From Nymphaea colorata (lineage: Eukaryota; Streptophyta; Magnoliopsida; Nymphaeales; Nymphaeaceae): DNA of 64,000 bases. Below are positions 45,603 through 57,887 of this stretch, piece after piece. A program made the position numbers and the translations under genes. The notes below the pieces were generated by a model, which was given only the letters and a program-made list of their open reading frames with translations, did no database searches and was not told where the DNA came from. Every line of letters begins with the position of its first letter. Within the stretch, counting starts at the first letter, position 1. Location: NCBI RefSeq assembly GCF_008831285.2, contig NC_045139.1, positions 25,092,412-25,156,411 on the forward strand. Reading direction: 5' to 3'.

Positions 45603-48115
45603 AATTTGATAATGTCAGGCAATAGGAAACAAACAAGGAGGTGCATAAATCAAGCACCTTGCACTAAGTTATAAAAAGTACCTCTTTGAAATTTTCTACT
45701 GACAAGACCATGTTAAGGAGAAGACCACCAAATAAAAGTGTGTTATGCAACATCATTTTCTGCTACAACCAGCTTCACTAAAAGTAAATCATATTTTTGA
45801 AACATCGAAACCATTTCCATAAATAACAAACAGCATATATGACTAAGCATGTCTAGTTATGACCATGTAAGCTAACAGTTTGGAGCATTCTTGGTGAGTA
45901 TTCAAGACAGTTGGCTGACATAGGAGTGATCACACCAGTGAGTAAAATAATTTCTCAAGTAGCCAGCCCCATTAAAACAATTTTGTAAAGCTCAGAAAAA
46001 GGGATTTTCATTTGTTACATTTGGCCTGAAATCTTGCACCTACAAGAAAAATAACATATATTAATCTATTTACTCTATTGTACCTAGTGTTTCCACATGC
46101 AACAAAGAGATGAAGGACTTCCATTATTTTGAATTACAATAGCAGAAGCTATAGGATAAATGAACTCAAGGAGCTTAGTGCGACTAGGAACCCAACTCAA
46201 GCTAGTACATTGCTAGTTGGTACATCTCCAACTAGCTTCCAGTCTCCTTCCTTGTCTTCACAAGTATGAACAAACTCTGAGTTGCCAGCTAGGAGCACTA
46301 AATATTTGCTTTCACCAATCACTCATTCCTCATTCCCCAAAGCAAAAACATTAACAAAGAGGGAAAAATACAACACCACCAAGTTGTTAGAAACATTTCA
46401 ACATAGACACATACAACATAAGTATTGATGGGGAAGCTAGTGGAAGATCTTTCAAGTTTCAATATTAATACAAGAAGTCAAACACCAAATTTTCATGTCA
46501 AAACTAACAGACATTTCCTCATCTACAGGAATAACAATAAGAGAGGGAATGAAAAAGCACACAAAAGGGAAAGAAAATTGATCCACACTACAGAACTCAG
46601 TTTATTTAATTCATTGACTAAAAGCAACAAGCAAATGGGTTGAAAAAGATATGCATTATCAAAAACAGAAGAGCGCAGGCAAGGCAACAACATCAGATTC
46701 AATCGGTGTCCCTTTGGCCTACTTAACCGTGCAAAAAAGTAAAAAATAAGACATTAAACACAATGGGGCCGTTAATTGTAGACTAAAAGTCAAAAATCTC
46801 CCAGCACAACTGATGGTCACATTTAAAGAGCATAACCAAACAAGCATGGACTTTCCATCTTCCTGTCCATGGGAACTCCGTCATGTTAACTTTAACAAAC
46901 ATGGATTTTCCATGTCCTGGTGCTACTTTCTTTTGTCCACTATAGGATTTACTTATACCAACAAATTGTAACCTTGAGTTACGATCATCTTCAATTGGAA
47001 CTCTGCTTGGGTTTACCAGCCTGTTCAATCTGTAATCTCTGATTAGAGGCCAGCCCAACGCTTGGTAGCTAATTTTATCATGAAAAATAAATAAAATGAG
47101 TGACAAGAATACATATTTCTCCAAAGCAACCCACACAACCAAATTTTCACTCAAAGCAAGGAGGAACATGCATCATAAAGAAGAAAAAACAAAAGAAGTA
47201 TAAAATTTCCATATCTAGGAAAATGAGAAATGAAGGCTACTATAGAGAAAAAGGTTGGAAAAACAAAAAGGAAATGAAGTGGCTCCTTGAAGGCTGAGCA
47301 GTAAAATGACGAAAATTTTTCAAAACCTTAAAAACAAAAGATCTAAAAGCAAGGATGACAAAATAGAAAAAGGATAAAAATTCAAGTGTTACCCACCACC
47401 AAGATCATCCACAAAGGATAACTTTATTGAAATGTGAAAAACATGCGAAATAAATAAATAAATAAAGGGAGATGGAACACAGGTTTGTTGAGAAAAACTA
47501 CTATATAGCCACTCGTTGAGAAGACCCATGCTTGATTTTCAACATGATTCCATATGTTGAGAAAAATTATTATATATTCACTTCTAAAAACTTGAGTGGC
47601 GTTGCAGGTCATCTTACAGTTGAATCTCAAATGATTAACCTTGTTTCTCATTCTGTTCTAGTATGTTGGTAAGAATAAATCATCCATGAATTAACCAAGA
47701 GCTAACATAGTTAAGAAGGGCCTCCAGCCAACAGACAGCTAGCTAGTTATGAGTTCAAATCTTGATATTGTGGCTAAAGCATGAAAACCTACATAAACAT
47801 TGACTGGGTGTACCTCATCAATAAAAGGTGGAGATAGGAAAATGAAGGAACAGTTGACGCCAACAACAAAGTGGAAACCTACCAATCATGGTGCACGAAA
47901 AGATCTTGATTTCAAGCTCGAGGAAGTCGAGTGTGTGTGCCATCCACTAACTAGGCAAGTATCTGAGAAGAGCAGGTGGCAATTCTTGCCAAAAGCTTCA
48001 ACGCAGTAGTATGTGTAGCCATGGCAGGGTACACATCATATCCTCGAGCAGGGTTCGGGCTAGAAATTTTTGTTTAAGAGGCATTAAGAATAAAATTAAA
48101 ATTTTTAAGAAGAAT
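45603..48115 (-). pseudogene. Aux/IAA gene segment, copy B, broken
   Basis: This is homologous to copy A along its length. 47068-46783 encodes GWPLIRDYRLNRLVNPSR and keeps the domain III start SMFVKVNM, followed by a frameshift in the V-P-x-x-R-K region. Domain IV remains at about 46300-46240 ([20 protein letters not shown]), then VPTS replaces VPW because the donor and the last exon are deleted at about 46215. No domain I is seen. Confidence 0.75.
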
Positions 48116-48349
48116 AAAATTACTCAAAAATATCAAGTAAAAGATAATAACTTTTCATGTGAGCAATTGCTCACACATAGCCCACACCTGCCTTTGTCCC
48201 TATCGTCGAGGGAAAAAGAAAAAACTTCTTGCCATTATTAGGGCTCAGATTCTTATTAGAACTTCAAGCCAAATGGGTTGCTTGATAGCACAGAATGGAG
48301 AAACATTTGATTTGCAATGTGGTTATATATGAAAACTGAATTTTTCAAA

Positions 48350-48560
48350 ATCATCCAGCAAGAAAGGTGACGACCTCCCTCGGTACAAAAATTACTGCAG
48401 TGGAAATGGCTACCAAACCGCCTCGGTAGCCCAGCAGGGTGTCACCGATGGCTTGGACGTTGGTGGCTTCCCCCCAGAGAGCAGGCAAAGCCCACTGGGA
48501 CTCGCTGGTGATACAGGACGGTGAGCATCGCCAATGCCACAGGGTGACAATCATGCTGCA
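48350..48560 (-). other. GC-rich patch, unidentified
   Basis: This 200-bp patch is richer in G+C than its surroundings. Minus-strand frames read through it (for example NVQAIGDTLLGYRGGLVAIS), but no family is recognised. It could be a captured exon. Confidence 0.35.
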
Positions 48561-48764
48561 GAAGTAAAATCACATGATACAGAGAAGATAGAGACCAACT
48601 TGAAGGAAGCCCTGGATTCGTTAGATGACAATCATGGTACAGAAAAAGACCTTGAGGACAAGTTTCAGGGAGTCGAGTCTGTGCGCAATCCAATAATTAG
48701 GCAAGCATATGAGAAGAGCGAAATGCAATACTTGCCAAAAGCTTCAATGCAGCAGTATGTGTAG
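48534..48764 (+). pseudogene. Unidentified repeated exon-like piece (copy 3)
   Basis: 76 codons; Lys/Glu-rich start, then GVESVRNPIIRQAYEKSEMQ and YLPKASMQQYV. It is homologous to 41160-41330 and 47890-48010. The function is unknown. Confidence 0.4.
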
Positions 48765-48876
48765 CCATGGCATGGAGCCAGGAAAGAAAAACTTCTTGCC
48801 AATGCTGGGGTTCTAATTCTTACCAGATCTTCAATGACCAAATGGGTTGCTTGTGAACATAGAATATAAAACAATG

Positions 48877-49224
48877 TTATTCACAACATGAATGGGCAGG
48901 TAGAGTGGTAGAGCAATAGTGTGGCTGGTGTGGGCCATTGCCCACACCAGGCCTTCAAAATCTTATTACAGTGGAGCTATGGATCTTGACTTATCTTCAA
49001 TCACATGCAATGCTCACATCAGACCGGCGTTAGTTAGCGACCCAAGGTTTGTTATTCACAACATGAATGGGCAGGTAGAGTGGTAGAGCAATAGTGTGGC
49101 TGGTGTGGGCCATTGCCCACACCAGGCCTTCAAAATATTATTACAGTGGAGCTATGGATCTTGACCTATCTTCAATCACATGCAATGCTCACATCAGACC
49201 GGCGTTAGTAAGCGACCCACGGTT
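48877..49224. repeat. 174-bp tandem duplication
   Basis: Units start GTTATTCACAACATGAATGG at 48877 and 49051. They are nearly identical. Each includes the short inverted pair GTGTGGGCCATTGCCCACAC. The surrounding 48115-50042 holds no gene apart from the patch at 48350-48770. Confidence 0.92.
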
Positions 49225-50042
49225 GCTAGTCTCAAATCCCACTCTCTCCATTATTGGATTTTTCCATCCGCGCGGTATTGGATTTTTCCATCTTCTTTGC
49301 GTGCAAGCTAGAGACCATAATTTGCCCCCAAGGTTTTTTGTTTTTTCATTTAAGTGGTCTTTTGAAAATCTAAAATTTAAATTATACTGACCCTCCATCC
49401 GAAATTCTTAGCTGCGCCCTTCATTTCCGATGATGTAGGTGGGACAAAGTTATTGGAGAATGAAACCGGTCGTATGCGCCACCCTGGAATGACAAAATAA
49501 GAGTGAAAAAATATACAGTATAAAGTAAATATTTCTTTTTTAGAAAACCACCAATGTGTTCGGGTGGTTAAGTTTACAAAAATATGCATTAATATTCTTT
49601 TGTAAAAAACCCTTGAAACGGGAACAAGGGAAGATAGATTTCGTTTTCTCTTATTTGTTTTTTTATAGCGAGTGTCTGTGGAACACACTCATATTCCACA
49701 CTGATCTATGCAGAAACCCTCAAAAAAAAAAAGTGTCTAAGGATAGAAATCATGGAGAAGAGAGGCCGATTTTTTTGAGGTCTGAACTTGGGTTGGATCA
49801 AGAAGAGTACCAAGTACCCGGACCCGATGCCCAGGCCTATGTACCACCCAGCCTTGCATGACATATGGACCTATGGCCCACTTTTAGGTGGGCAGAAGAC
49901 AGACCGTTAGTTGCAAACAAGAGACTACTGTGCACCTTTGTATTGACTGTGCACCTTCACCTTTATATTGTCCATAGGTCTTTGCATATAACCATCTTCA
50001 AAAGAGAAAAGGGTGAGAAGGAGTGGATTAATTATCGCAAGC

Positions 50043-50215
50043 ATGGCTCTTCACCTTCATACTCTCTTTCTGCCTCCACTTCATCCCTTGCCACCACCTC
50101 GGAGAAGAAACCGTCAATGTTCCGGTGTCTCTCAACCCTTCCCTTTGGTGCAGCCCTTCTCAACCAAATCAAGCTTCAAAAGTTCTCGTACCACCAATGC
50201 CGCAGCTCTCCAAAG
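50043..50215 (+). CDS. Candidate exon 1 of Orn/Lys/Arg decarboxylase (plastid transit peptide)
   Basis: ATG at 50043 in good context (GCATGGCT) starts MALHLHTLFLPPLHPLPPP and an Arg/Ser/Thr-rich stretch (STKSSFKSSRTTNAAALQ), like a plastid transit peptide. The donor is CAAAG/GTTTGC at 50216. In this frame the exon ends in phase 2, while exon 2 at 54101 is read from phase 0. Another frame (ATG at 50119, MFRCLSTLPFGAALLNQ) ends in phase 0. The duplicate at 37628-37798 is two bases shorter. So either this copy has indels, the internal ATG is used, or another exon lies in the 3.9-kb intron. Confidence 0.55.
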
Positions 50216-50233
50216 GTTTGCTAGCTGCTCTGC

Positions 50234-50235
<2 letters not shown>

Positions 50236-50265
<30 letters not shown>

Positions 50266-50268
50266 TAT
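50236..50268. repeat. (CT)n(CA)n microsatellite in intron 1
   Basis: About 12 CT units followed by CA units, shortly after the exon 1 donor. Confidence 0.9.
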
Positions 50269-50385
50269 AACCAGACCTCTTAAATTTGTGTTAAAAAGTG
50301 TTTTAAGCAAAATATGAACATTTTTAATTCAAGTTTTTTTTGTAAAATTTGTTGTTTTCAACTATTAAGATTTTGATTATAAGAG

Positions 50386-50676
<291 letters not shown>

Positions 50677-50698
50677 TGAATTTCGATGTTATAAGAAG

Positions 50699-50850
50699 CG
50701 TTTATTTTTTATTATTAACAAACATTATGAAAGTGAAAAAAAATGACCTATTTAATTATGTTTCTATACAAATCACTATTAAAAACATATGTATAAGGTT
50801 AGATTGCGAAAAAATACTTTAATAATTAATTTTAAGGGGTTTGGTTTTTG
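50699..50850 (+). repeat. 145-bp repeat, copy 2
   Basis: A second copy in the same orientation, on the other side of the (AT)n(GA)n tract. Confidence 0.85.
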
Positions 50851-50967
50851 TTCTGAACCATGTTTTTGGCGTTTATTTATCAAATTGATAGCTAATCTGA
50901 GTTGTCTGATCTTTAGATCAGATTGCTCAGATGTTGGCTTGTTTGCTTTGATTTAATATTTTTTAAC

Positions 50968-50969
<2 letters not shown>

Positions 50970-51012
<43 letters not shown>
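50970..51012. repeat. (CT)n microsatellite
   Basis: About 21 CT units. A GC-rich, non-coding-looking block (51045-51290) follows. Confidence 0.95.
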
Positions 51013-51015
<3 letters not shown>

Positions 51016-51385
51016 CTTCCTACTCCCTTATTCATCCACCAGCACCGGCAGCTGCCGATGCCTTTTCCGATACTGGCTGGCCCGCTAGGCCTTTGTCAGA
51101 ATGGCAGAGGCCTGCCGGGCTCACCAGCATCAGGCAAAGGTGTCGGTGGTGCTCACCGGCAGGCTTGCAGGGACTCAGTGGAGGACCGACGGGTCCGCCA
51201 GTGTCGGGAGATACAGCTGGTAGAATTCATGGATTGGCATAGGTGGCAGGGAGGGAGAGAGAGGAAGGGAGGCCAATTCAGGGAGAGAGAAAGTGTTAAA
51301 AATATAAAAATAATAACACAAGGCAGAATCTGAGTTCATTGTCAAATTTGACAAATAAATGCTGGAGCCATTGAACTTCAGTTTA

Positions 51386-52105
51386 TATATGTATGTGTGT
51401 GTGTGTGTGTGTGTGGAAAGAGAGAGGGGTCTACTAAGACCACATAATTTTCTTTCTGCTTGTGTAATTTATTTTTTACTTGTTCCAGGTGTTCTTTCAA
51501 TTTAATTGTTTCATGCTCAAAGGAAGAAGCCGATCATAACGAGGTGTGGATCTCCCCCTTCTGTTAATGGGTTGATCATCTAATTCTGCTACTGCCTACA
51601 AAAGTGTTTGCGAGGTTGTTTAGTGAGCAAAAGGAAATTAATTAACTTCATTTTGGTGCCTACTTTTCATATTTTCTATGCTTTTATGTTTCCAAATGTA
51701 TGACTTCTAATATGTTTTTGAAAATTTTGTTGAAAGAATTAGGACCAATTTGGGATTTACCAATATCTTTCCAAAAATAAAATCTGAAAAAAAAAATTGT
51801 TTCTACTCTTTCAGGAGGGGTGTTTGATGGCCCATAAAATTCCATCTCAAACAGGAATTGGAATGAATTTTCTCTTTCAATTCCGATTTGTTTCTTCCTT
51901 TGACAGCTTGAAACTTTGTTTCCGGCACTTTGTGAGGGAAATTTTGATTCTAGATTCAAAATCTAACGAATTTTGATTTTGGAACGGAGAATCAATTCTG
52001 GAATTAAAGTTCAGTGCCCGTTTCAATCATTCATATTTGACTAAAATTAGGATTTTCGATTCAAAGGTTCCTTGGATTCCAGGCCACATAAAACGCCCAC
52101 TCCGG
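51386..52105 (+). repeat. Composite repeat: (GT)n, stem and MITE
   Basis: (GT)n at 51388-51413, a stem of about 390 bp (CTACTAAGACCACATAATTTTC... to CCAAAAATAAAATCTG), and a MITE of about 294 bp (51812-52105) with ends CAGGAGGGGTGTTTGATGGCCC and, inverted, GGAGTGGGCGTTTTATGTGGCC. The whole unit recurs at 62190-63048 and inverted at 36043-36795. Confidence 0.75.
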
Positions 52106-54100
52106 AGACCTGTAAATTTAAAAATTTATGAAAGCACCACAAGGCATTATTAAAAGCACCATCAATTGTCGTTAATGGTTTTTTGTAACAATTACTTTTA
52201 ACTATATGACGACATTGGGAATCTTGCACATTTGAATTCTCTTATGCTTGTGTTTAACTAAAAACACTATGAATTGTTTCCGCACCATAAGCTATCGTTA
52301 ATGCTCTTGTAACAACTATTTTTAGTTATGAGGGCTCGTGAAATGGGCACACCAATTGTCACTCGCTTTTCTGACAAAAAAAAATGATTCTACCAATTAT
52401 GAACCGAAAATGCTCAAATCTGTTTAAAGACCCAAAGATCAGATTATATGAAACGGCAGGCGTTCTTTTTGAAATATAAACTGTAGTCTATCGATCTAAA
52501 AGTTTGGGCCAAACATAAGGTAAGATCTGACTTTAGGAGTCGTGTGTGTGTGTGGGGGGGAGGGGAATATATTTGACCCAAGTAATATAAGTGCTGGCTC
52601 AATCTTAAACATGCGAGAATCATTTCCCATCTTTCTATAACGCGTGTAACCCATTAGCCACAGAATATGGATCCACTTGCTAACGCATCCATCTCTTCTT
52701 TTGGCAATTCTATGAAAGGTTGAAACGACCCCCACTCTCCTTTCTTTTTTCTCTCGCACTTAGTGTCTATGACTGCTTTCAGTGTCTATGACTGCTTTGA
52801 AACTTAAATAGAAAGTGGAACCACCATCAAGTAGAGTAGAACGTGTCCACCATTTACAATCTATAGGAATAGTAACCATAGGTTCACCTCTTCCTTTACC
52901 ATTGCAATCTTTCATGCAAACTCCAGTTCACCAGTCGCCGGCTTGCCGCAGGCATGAAGGCAGCGTCCACAGGTCGCTGCACATGTAAGGGCAGCCTCAG
53001 TCCACGGGTCAAAAGTGACCAGAAGCAGGGGCGGAGCCAGAATTTTCTTTAGGGGCGGGCGGGCAGTCTGACCTCTGAATCCGGGTAGGGCCAAACTGAA
53101 TTCTAATACAAAAAATACATTACACAATTAAAAATATTAGTTTTTTCAATGTAAAAAAAAAAAAATCCCCCCTTACTTAGAAGGCCAAACTTTGTGTCTC
53201 CACACAAGACCTGAGTAACTGCAAAACTATCAATAAGTGTAGGGCCGGGCCAATACCTTTTTTAGGACCCCATAGTTCTATATTTTCTAAATTTTTTTTA
53301 TATGCTTTCTCTTTTTTTTAAGGAGCTGAGTTTTCCTTTTAAATTTTTGTGAGGATAAAATTAAAATTTTTGAAAATTATAGTACGTTGTGTTGGAAGGG
53401 AGGTGGTATGGACCTTGAAATCTCGATATTTTCCTGTCGATTAAATGAAATGCTCTTAATTAAAAGATCCGGCCAGGGACCTACCCTCCAACAAACATTT
53501 TATTGGAACTATATAGATGTCATATGGGATCATTTTGGCAACAGTAACGTATTGTTACTTCCCATGAATCTGCCCCCAAAAAAGTAGCCGTTTTATGGGG
53601 AAGGTTGTTAGGATTCTAACATAGTGATGCCAAACTGCCTCTATAGTTCCTCATATGAATCAACCCGGAAAAATCAATAAAATAAGACAAGGAGGAATTG
53701 TAGCATGAAAGTGCCAATTTTATTTAATTAATCAAAGAAAGATACATCTAGCACAAATTAAAAACAAGGTGATCCAAATTTTCTTTTCTTTTTTTTTTTC
53801 TCATGAACTCTACCATGTGCAAGAATTTAAAATCTACTGAACGTGGACTTGTAGCTCAAGATTTACATGCAATTCTCGATTATCTTAGCATACATGGTAA
53901 ATAGTGAGAGAAGAAGTCTGTGCAACTTCGATCTCCCATATATGCAAATAGCTAAACAAATCATAATTTGAAACAAGATCATATCTCCTGGTACCTTTAG
54001 AATTCAAATTTATTATTCTTTTGGAGAATTAAACTTTATGGTTATAATGTGCTGAATTCTTAGCATGCTGATAAGGTGAATTTCATATATATATATGCAG
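52106..54100. other. Rest of decarboxylase intron 1, repeats only
   Basis: It contains two diverged copies of an AAAAGCACCATCAATTGTCGTTAATG-like segment (52135-52330), a CGGAGCCAGAATTTT-type repeat at about 53030-53110 (also seen at 32454), and AT-rich DNA. No coding signal until the acceptor TATATATATGCAG at 54100. Confidence 0.5.
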
Positions 54101-55654
54101 GAGGGTCTCCGATCTAATGGGAAATGCCCAAGCATGCAAGCGAGTCACAGTTTTGATAGTATATGCTCTCAGTTTCCGCCAATTGAGGAAGACAAAAGTA
54201 CTACTCCTTTTGTTAGTGCATTGAAGGCATATGCTGAAAGGAATGCAGCTGGATTTACATTTCCAGGCCATAATAGGGGCATGGCCGCACCACCTCTGCT
54301 TGAACAACTTATTGGCAAGGGACCTTTCCGCCATGACCTAGCTGAGCTTGATAATTTCTTTTCTCCTGAGGGTGCCATCCTTGATGCTCAGAAGAAAGCT
54401 GCAGAACTGTTTGGAGCAACAGAGACATGGTTTCTTGTTGGAGGAACAACATGTGGTGTGGAAGCGTCAATCATGTCCACATGTTCGCCGGGGGATACAC
54501 TCATTCTTCCCCGGAATTCCCATATATCAGCAATATCTGGCATGGTTTTATCAGGTGCTTTGCCGAAGTACATGATTCCTGAGTACAACACCTCATGGGG
54601 AATTGCAGATCGGATCAAACTGCATCAGGTGATGAAGGCAATTGATGAATTGCTTGAGGAAGGCAAAGAACCAGCTGCAGTTTTGATCACATCCCCCACC
54701 TACCATGGGATATGCAGTGATTTGGAGAAAATCATTGATCTATGTCACAAGCAACAGATTCCAGTGATCATTGATGAAGCTCATGGTGCTCATTTCAAGT
54801 TCGACTGCCGACTTCCGAGCACTGCACTAGAGCAAGGGGCAGATCTTGTCATCCAATCCACCCACAAGGTTCTGTGCTCCCTTTCACAGTCATCAATGTT
54901 GCACTTATCAGGTAGCATGGTAGACAGGGAGAGAATATCTAGATGCCTACAGACACTTCAGAGCACCAGTCCCAGTTACCTGCTTCTTGCCTCTCTAGAT
55001 GCTACAAGAGCACAGCTTAGTAAGAACCCATATACCATTTTCGATACAGCAATCCATTTGGCTCACCAATTGGCAGATGAAGTTCGAACATTGATGCCCA
55101 ATGCTTCAGTGTTGGAGTCAGCTGATTTTGAAGGCATGCCCAAGAAGGATCCATTGCGTGTGACAATTGATACATGGAAACTAGGAGTCCCTGGATATGA
55201 TGCATATATGATCCTACGTGAGGAATATGACATCATCCCTGAATTGCGATCACAGAAATCATTAACATTTGCAGTCAGCTTAGGCACGTGCAGAGAGCAT
55301 ATTCAAAGGGTTGTGCATGGCATAAAGGATGTGGCTGCTGTGCATGGATTATACAACTCAGGCCGAGCCATGATCAACCATTATGAGTGTGCACCTTTTG
55401 GAGAGATTAGCATAAAACTGAGTCCAAGGGAGGCCTTCTTTGCAAACAAAAGGAGGATTAATGTTGAGGAAAGCCTTGGCGAGATATGTGGGGAGCTTAT
55501 ATGCACCTTCCCTCCTGGGATCCCGGCGTTGATTCCAGGAGAGGTTATAACTCAAAATGCTCTCTCTTATCTTATAAATGCAAGAGATGGAGGTGCTGTG
55601 ATTAGTGGAGCAGCTGATTCTCATCTTCATTCTGTAGTTGTATGTGATACCTGA
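54101..55654 (+). CDS. Orn/Lys/Arg decarboxylase (SpeA-like, PLP fold type I), main exon
   Basis: This exon begins after TATATGCAG and is open for 517 codons to TGA 55652-55654. Family members remove the carboxyl group of arginine, lysine or ornithine using PLP, feeding polyamine synthesis; the substrate cannot be told here. Landmarks: FTFPGHNRGMAAPPLLEQLI, ETWFLVGGTTCG, LPRNSHISAISGMVLSGALP, IIDEAHGAHF (PLP-ring Asp, about residue 227 counted from 54095) and QSTHKVL (Schiff-base Lys, about 258), then the C-terminal domain with NHYECAPFGEIS and the TFPPGIPALIPGEVIT block near the end. Length matches the short bacterial SpeA type. All key residues are intact and no lesion is seen. A hAT relic lies 230 bp downstream. 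Confidence 0.9.
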   Translation, partial: EGLRSNGKCPSMQASHSFDSICSQFPPIEEDKSTTPFVSALKAYAERNAAGFTFPGHNRGMAAPPLLEQLIGKGPFRHDLAELDNFFSPEGAILDAQKKAAELFGATETWFLVGGTTCGVEASIMSTCSPGDTLILPRNSHISAISGMVLSGALPKYMIPEYNTSWGIADRIKLHQVMKAIDELLEEGKEPAAVLITSPTYHGICSDLEKIIDLCHKQQIPVIIDEAHGAHFKFDCRLPSTALEQGADLVIQSTHKVLCSLSQSSMLHLSGSMVDRERISRCLQTLQSTSPSYLLLASLDATRAQLSKNPYTIFDTAIHLAHQLADEVRTLMPNASVLESADFEGMPKKDPLRVTIDTWKLGVPGYDAYMILREEYDIIPELRSQKSLTFAVSLGTCREHIQRVVHGIKDVAAVHGLYNSGRAMINHYECAPFGEISIKLSPREAFFANKRRINVEESLGEICGELICTFPPGIPALIPGEVITQNALSYLINARDGGAVISGAADSHLHSVVVCDT

Positions 55655-56514
55655 AGTTCCACTTTATTGTACTTTTTTTTTTGAATGAATCAAGTCACAT
55701 ACACTGTCCTCTTTTCCCTACTTCAAATCTTTAATCTAAGTTACACAGCGCACTGTGCATCATCGATATAAGAGCAGACGCATTCAACAAACTAGCCCTC
55801 TATGTCATTGAGCTTTCAAATGTACAGATAGATTTAGCAACCAGCATAAGTCACACGGACGCTTCATTTTTGTTAATGCACCAGCATCGTTGCGTGGTGG
55901 GTGCAGGTGCGGATGCGGGTGCAACCCAGATTCGCACTCATCCGCAGCCAAGGAGAGTCGGGTGCTGTCAGCCACATCCGACCATTTTTGTCATATTTGG
56001 ACATGCACCCAACTTGCGTTTGATGTGAGTCAGGTGTGGTCAAACCGTGTCATGGACCTTTTTATCCATTTTTTGATTTTTTAATTTTTATTTCCTTAAA
56101 AACGATTTACAGATGATTGTGTTCACGCCCCTTCCTACTCCTCTCTATCTTCCTCTGTCTTCTTCCTTCTCCCTCTTGCATTGAAGCTCTGACGCTTGTG
56201 TTTTGGATGGCCGGCAGCAGAGCTTGTTCCTCCGGCACCGACTACTCATGCCCCTTCCGGCTCCTCTCTACTTTCCTATGCTTTCTCCCTCTTGGATTGA
56301 AGCACCCACCGGTGACCGATGCCTGTGATTTCGATGGCCGGCGGCAGAGCTTGTTCCTCCAGCGGCGACTACAACCATACGGTCGGCAGATGGCAGGTGT
56401 GTTGTTCCTTCGGCTGGTGTTTGATTTCATTTCTACATTTGTTCTTTGTTTTTTCATTAGATGTTACGGCAGACGGCAAGTGGACTTTCTATTCGTTTGT
56501 TTTCTGTTTCTATT

Positions 56515-57175
56515 TTTTTGTTTCTGTTGTCAAGACTCAGCCAAACAGCAGGTGTGTGATTTCGTTTTTGAGTTTCTGTCGTCAAGACTCAGCCAGACAG
56601 CAGGCATTTTCTGTTTATATTTTTTGGTTTCTATCGTCAAGACTCAGCTAGACTTACAGAGGATGCTATGCGATGACGGACCTGTTTTAGCTAGGTGATT
56701 GTCAGATATTAGCTTATATCTACCCAATCAGAGGTGGCAGTAGCTTTTATATTTATCACATCACTGTCACTGAGAATCTGTCTACTTCGATGCTTGATGA
56801 CCTTCGTCTCCAACAAGGAAGCTCCTCCACCCCATAAAACTGACCTCCTTAATCTCCATAATCTTTAAGATGAGAGAAGCTGCTCGCATGCTCTTAATTT
56901 ATCCGTAATCAGGTGAGGGTTTTGTTTGTACCTGTCCTCAAGTACACCATGGGCTTAGCTTTGCTAATAATTTTGATAATTTTGATCAAAGAGGTAATTC
57001 CATTCTCGCAAGCACTCTTGATGCATGTACTTTCCAACTCTTAGTCCAAAAATTTCGTCATATTTATCGTCTCCTTGACTCAGGCAGACAACATGTGTTT
57101 TCTATTTCTATTTTTTTGGTTTTTGTCATCAAGATTCAGCTAGATGGTAGGTGTGTGATTTCATTTTTATTGCAG
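56515..57175 (+). repeat. Diverged 55-60 bp repeats in the hAT leader
   Basis: GTCAAGACTCAGCCAGACAG and variants, linked to GCAGGTGTGTGATTTCGTTTTT and TTTGGTTTCT, occur at about 56529, 56580, 56635 and 57128. The Phe/Cys-rich frame 56117-56698 runs through them and is probably not a protein. Confidence 0.65.
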
Positions 57176-57485
57176 CCTGCAGACTTTTACTGTTTTACAG
57201 TGTAACTTGTTTAGTTAGCATGTTTTTTTACCTGTTTAGCATTTCCGCAGTATTACTTGATTAGTTTATTAGTATTTTTAACTATTTCATTTTGTTTGGT
57301 TTTACTTTCTTCATAATAGTCTATATGCAACTTAGATTTGGTACGATTATTTTGTTTTGTGCATCAGATTTTGTAGTTGTTATTGCATTTTAAAATTTTC
57401 TTTTTTTGTACATCAGATTCAAGAGAGTTATAATTTATAAGCTCTTAAACATTATATTTGAAAATTTTCATTTTGAAGGTAAAAG

Positions 57486-57758
57486 ATGGTAGACAGAAGG
57501 AAAGGAAAAGAAGGTGTTTCAGATTCTTCTGCAACAGGTTCTTCATCTAGTGTTATTGATATTAATGCTTCAAAATCTTCTTCGCAATCTGGTGAAGCAT
57601 ATGCAAATGAAGAACAGCCATTATGCAAAGAAATGAAACTGGTCACGAAAGATGTAGGCAGTGGTGGTGAAAATGTGCATTTTGTATGTGGACATTGTCA
57701 AGTTACATTTGTGGGATCTTACACAAGAGTTAAGGCACATCTGTTGAAGTTGCTATAG
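57486..57758 (+). pseudogene. hAT transposase, BED zinc-finger part
   Basis: It starts MVDRRKGKEGVSDSS and reaches the BED-type finger CGHCQVTFVGSYTRVKAHLL, then a stop at 57756. In hAT transposases this finger binds the element ends; its second half is cut off by the stop. Confidence 0.7.
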
Positions 57759-57887
57759 TTTGGAATTCGAGCATAACTTGAGCAAGTTGCAAGATCGTGC
57801 TTATACAATCCACAACAAGAAAAAAACAAGTACTATTATAACAAATACTAGCATGACTCCTAATAGTATTGACAAAAAAAAAAGACT

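Noticed and set aside
56117-56698. 193-codon Phe/Cys-rich frame as a membrane protein
   Set aside because: It runs through diverged short repeats of the hAT leader and has no homology I recognise; hydrophobicity comes from T-rich DNA.
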